Below are positions 60,633 to 64,000 of a DNA stretch of 64,000 nucleotides, piece by piece. This stretch comes from Owenia fusiformis (taxonomy: Eukaryota > Annelida > Polychaeta > Sabellida > Oweniidae). The position numbers were made by a program, and so were the translations under genes. Each line of letters begins with the position of its first letter. Position 1 is the stretch's first letter. Location of the stretch: positions 4,304,571-4,368,570 of the forward strand of contig CAIIXF020000011.1 in the NCBI GenBank assembly GCA_903813345.2. Direction: 5' to 3'. Below the pieces are notes generated by a model that did not search any database, was not told where the DNA came from, and saw only the letters and a list, made by a program, of their open reading frames with translations.

Positions 60633-62154
60633 ATGCTTTTGCAACTTGCAATTGTTTTTACCGTAATTCGGTCAAATAATTGCATCAACAGCATTACGTT
60701 GAATATTTTAATTCAACACATGAATAAATTGTCAAGTTGGTCATGGAATTGCAGAAGAACATTTATTTTTCGACTGGAAACATCAATAGGCGTTCCAGAT
60801 TTTGTTGGAACTATGAAGGACATCGAGGAATGTTATTATGATGATTGAATTATGTCAGCGGTGTCATTCAGTCTTATTTTTTTTAATTGTACGTTTGTTT
60901 CATCACGTGTTAAAATGTGAAAATCAATCATGAACTTTTTTATCTTTTAGGAAAATACATTTTCAGATGATACTGTAAACAGCCGATTAGAATCCATACT
61001 TTGCGAGGTTGGGTTGGAGAGTGAGAAGGGGCGTCATCCTGAAAAGTTTGTTACCCAAGGTTATTGCCGGTAATTCATTTATATCAGCGCTTTCGTTCAA
61101 ATTTCTGTTGATGTACTTATTACGTTTCACTTCAGATACTTTAAAATGTAAAAAATCATTTTCAGAAAGTGTGGGTCACAGCCGCCTGGAATCTCTGCCT
61201 AATAAATTACGACTTTGTTCATAGTTTTTGATGATTTGGTTTGTGTATTAATGAAATCAATACAGGTTCAGAGTCTTTAAGTTCATGTGTTTGAAAATTA
61301 CTTCGGATAAGAATTTGTATAATGAAACTTGCAGATACGAGTAGTATATATCGCTCGAAAGGCGCCAGGAACATTTTGAACAATCAGGAAATTTGATAAA
61401 ATCGGTCATTTGGTGCATTCAAGGATTAAGAAGTTTGCTAAAAAGTCGACTTTCTTTAGCATTAGTAAAATTGCTTGTTAAGTTTATGGTGAAATAGGAT
61501 TAAAATAGTTTAGGCTTTATATAATTTTACGCTATAAAGTAACCTCCATCATAAAAGAAATTAAAAAACATTTTATTTATCATTTCATTCTTGATAAAAC
61601 TAGTTGGATGATTAGCGAAACATCGAAAATAAAACATTTTACTCTGAAGTAAATGAACTTAAGTTATTATTAATATATTACCAGAGTGATGAATTTACAC
61701 AGAAATTTTATTTATCCATTTTCACGCTACAAAGCAACCTCAATCATATAAAATATATAAACAAAAAACATTTTATTAATCAATTCGTGATCTAGTAAGA
61801 TAACCTTATTTAACGCGTGTGTATATTTGTCTCATTGTTTTTGACCAATTTTATTTTAATTTTTTTGAGGTTTGAACTACTGCAAAAACTAACAGGGATT
61901 ATTTCCACGTGTTTGACGTATTCCAAGAGAAGTACTTTCAACGAGTTGTGTAGAATTAAGAACGACAGGGAATGCGTTCGTTTCTCCATATGGAATACAG
62001 ATATGGAACAAATGAGATCTGAGTGTCGAAAAGTTAATTTCAAAAACGTCACACTCGAGATGTTTCCCATGGAAACACCAACTTGGAGAAGCATTGCAAA
62101 TCATTCATTCGCCTACATTGTAACCGATGAAGTAGAACGATTAGCCTTGCGTAG
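60633..62154 (+). CDS. Probable alpha-1,4-glycosyltransferase (A4GALT/A4GNT type), partial
   Basis: Three exons fit. Exon 1 starts with ATG at 60633; a hydrophobic segment (LLQLAIVFTVI) could be a Golgi signal anchor, and it ends after a TFIFRLETS motif like the IFFLETS of this family; its donor (near 60800) is uncertain. Exon 2 (60951-61069, CTTTTAG|GAA to CCG|GTAATT) has C-x-V-x-x-E-S followed by RHPEK, like the conserved CxVESAARxHP. Exon 3 (61870-62154, phases match exon 2) has FKNVTL, ETPTW, then FAYIVTDEVERLAL, in the place of the family's TPxxxW and SDxxRxxxL. It ends at a strong donor, CGTAG|GTAAGT. The GGxYxDxD catalytic exon should follow but was not found before 64000. Such enzymes transfer hexoses in the Golgi lumen. 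Divergence is high, so a pseudogene is possible. Confidence 0.45.
61137..61203 (+). pseudogene. Degenerate tandem duplicate of glycosyltransferase exon 2
   Basis: CATTTTCAG followed by a stretch encoding VGHSRLESLP resembles the start of exon 2 (CATTTTCAG, then VNSRLESIL) about 195 bp upstream. The copy lacks the conserved Cys and Glu-Ser and soon reaches a stop, so it looks like an abandoned exon duplicate. Confidence 0.45.
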
Positions 62155-62650
62155 GTAAGTATTTTTTCAACAGTGATAATGCGTAGATCTAAAATTAATA
62201 ATAATTTCGAGCACTAGTCTTATCCTAGTAATTTCATGGAGTTTAGAATTATAAGCGCGGTATTTTTGATTGTTCTTATAAATTTAAATGCAATGTTTAC
62301 ATTGTCAATTATTTACCGCACTAAGTTGAAAGCAGCACAGATTTTTCTCTCCAAGAATAGGGCGATGCTTCACAGCATTAAGCTTTGGATATTTTCGAAA
62401 ACTAGATAGGGATTATTGCGAATATCTTGGCTATACAGTGTGGAATTATCTTAGAGGAACTCTTTATACAAAAAGAGATATTTGAAGAATTTTTTCTTCA
62501 GATTTTTGTGAAAGTTTATAAGGATACTTAGATGTAGTATACAGTGACCTATTGATTGCCAATTAGTTCATTCTGCAAGTGCAATATTGGATTTATTAAA
62601 CCAATTAACCCTGAACATGCTCCTAAGAACATTGGCCACCTAGCAATGGC
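62155..62650. other. Probable intron of the glycosyltransferase-like gene
   Basis: AT-rich with no exon that I can recognise. Confidence 0.4.
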
Positions 62651-63067
62651 ATGGATAAAACTGTTACCTTAACCCAATTAATAGGGCCTGATGACTCTGA
62701 ACTTGAGGGACCATCTCAAGATAGCTCACCGATCTCTAACAGAGTTAGCCTCTCCCCTCAATCTTGTTCCAAGGAAGGGGTGTCTTTGGCAACCACTCCA
62801 GAGGGGACAATCAATATTCCAATAGAGTTAGAGCCAGAACCTGATAATAGCCAAACTACAGCTAAGACAGTCTTGAGACGTTCATCCCGGCTCGTGTCAA
62901 AATCGACCCCTAAGACGCCTAAGAGCCTGGCTTCAACCTTAAGAGGGAAATTTAGGCTAACACGTGCAAAGGGTAAGGCTCCTATTCCAGACAACTCTAT
63001 TCAGCTTTTGTTGGAAATTCTTCAGGACTTAAAGACAGACTTTCTGAACCACCTGGTTGCTCATTAG
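62651..63067 (+). CDS. Uncharacterised Ser/Thr/Pro-rich ORF
   Basis: An uninterrupted 138-codon frame with a less AT-biased codon usage than its surroundings. The first 75 residues are acidic and rich in S, P and T; the middle (about 76-115) is basic (RRSSRL, TPKTPKS, RGKFRLTRAKGK); the last 20 are a leucine-rich helix-like segment (IQLLLEILQDLKTDFL). No family is recognised. It could be a single-exon host gene, or a gag/ORF1-like fragment of a retroelement, since a basic domain next to a coiled segment is common there. Confidence 0.35.
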   Translation: MDKTVTLTQLIGPDDSELEGPSQDSSPISNRVSLSPQSCSKEGVSLATTPEGTINIPIELEPEPDNSQTTAKTVLRRSSRLVSKSTPKTPKSLASTLRGKFRLTRAKGKAPIPDNSIQLLLEILQDLKTDFLNHLVAH

Positions 63068-64000
63068 ACCTTATAAGGCAAGTCACATCCATTAGGCTTG
63101 TCAATCAAATTCTTATCCAATCAGCTAATAGTGATGCTTTATGGGATAATATTTATGTTTATAAACATAACAAAAGCACATGTTATAATTTCATACTTTA
63201 CAGTCAGTGAACATGAACTGAATGATAGCAATTGACCAACATTTTTTTAACCAAGAGTCTTCATACATTTTGTTATGCTTGCTACATAGATTTTCCAGTT
63301 AATATATGTAAAGTAAATGTAAGTCTCCTTTAGGTAAATTGATTCATGTTCTAATAATCCCTAACATCTAAATTTGATATCATAAAGCAATTGCTTTTGG
63401 GGTCATTTCAAGAATTAAATGTAGATGCCAGCACAAAAGCTTGAAATGTATGGGAAATTTTGTACAAATTGAAAACTTGTATTGGTTCTTTCAACTGGTC
63501 CCTACCTACCACAAAGGGTTGCACTCATTCATGCCCTTCATTTATGCAATAATTCTGCACTTTTCAACCTCTATCACCATGTTGTACCAGGGTGTTTCCA
63601 AATTTGAAATTGATGATCTTTTGTATTTATGTAACCATATGCAAATGGTAAGAGATAATGAATTGTCCCATTTCCTAGGGTTGTTCCATATGAGACCCGT
63701 TCTAATAAATTTTCTCTAAGGTAAAAACCCTTGTAAACAGGTTTTTGGACAAATGGAACATCAAAAATAGTGAATTTGTCCTTGTGTTGTTCAGGAGACC
63801 TCATTCTTACACAGTCATTATACATTGAACATATCTCAACCATCAGAAAAATAAAGTGCAGATGTTCAAGATTGAACTAACAGGATATGAAACAATAAAT
63901 TAAAGACAGAGCTATCTTCACACTGACTTGCCGGAAGTACTCACAAAAGCAAGTCTGAGCAAAAAGAAACTTTTGTAAAATCATTAAACTCTAGAAAAGG
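63068..64000. other. No gene recognised
   Basis: Overlapping ORFs on both strands (63441-63719 plus, 63574-63843 minus) have no domain. GTTGTACCAGGGTGTTTCC near 63580 hints at an element end, but I found no partner. Confidence 0.4.

Overview
The window looks like nuclear DNA from an invertebrate animal, most likely a marine or other aquatic one. It is AT-rich, genes are sparse and split by GT-AG introns, several exons carry animal extracellular or Golgi domains (EGF, NHL, SGNH hydrolase, alpha-1,4-glycosyltransferase-like), and there is a dense load of DNA transposons, foldback MITEs, minisatellites and one CR1/L2-type LINE. The species cannot be named from the sequence. All assignments come from reading motifs and splice sites by eye; no database search was run.

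Layout. 1-33 kb is almost gene-free. It holds foldback elements with TA target duplications (7.8, 18.5 and 22.4 kb), a TTAA-flanked piggyBac-like MITE (12.3 kb), two CAGGCCCG-ended foldbacks (1.6 and 21.6 kb), several minisatellites, and one possible signal-peptide exon (15.8 kb, minus strand). 33.4-35.6 kb encodes a two-exon membrane-anchored SGNH hydrolase-like protein (plus strand). 36.6-47.6 kb contains the 3' part of a minus-strand gene with three EGF exons followed by an NHL-type beta-propeller exon. Between two of its EGF exons lies a 7.5 kb Ginger-type DNA transposon (38291-45798) with terminal inverted repeats, a 4-bp target duplication (ACGG) and an eight-exon integrase-like transposase with D-x58-D-x35-E. 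The Ginger is inserted into an older MITE, which is itself split by further MITEs.

47.8-50.1 kb is more repeat debris: a 90-bp hairpin, a dead mariner with long inverted repeats, a MITE and a tRNA-like SINE head. 50767-58128 is bracketed by inverted repeats of about 220 bp and looks like a decayed large DNA transposon. It contains a broken zinc-binding-like ORF, an inserted 5'-truncated LINE, a compact apparently intact two-exon gene encoding a tandem CHHC zinc-finger protein of the GTSF1/Asterix type (a piRNA-pathway family), and a pseudogene resembling the N-terminal region of transposon or virus-like DNA polymerase B proteins. A GTSF1-like gene inside a mobile element is the most interesting observation here.

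58-64 kb has a further MITE (59.3 kb), three exons of a probable alpha-1,4-glycosyltransferase (60.6-62.2 kb, plus strand, 3' end not found) with a degenerate duplicated exon, and an uncharacterised Ser/Thr/Pro-rich ORF (62.65 kb).
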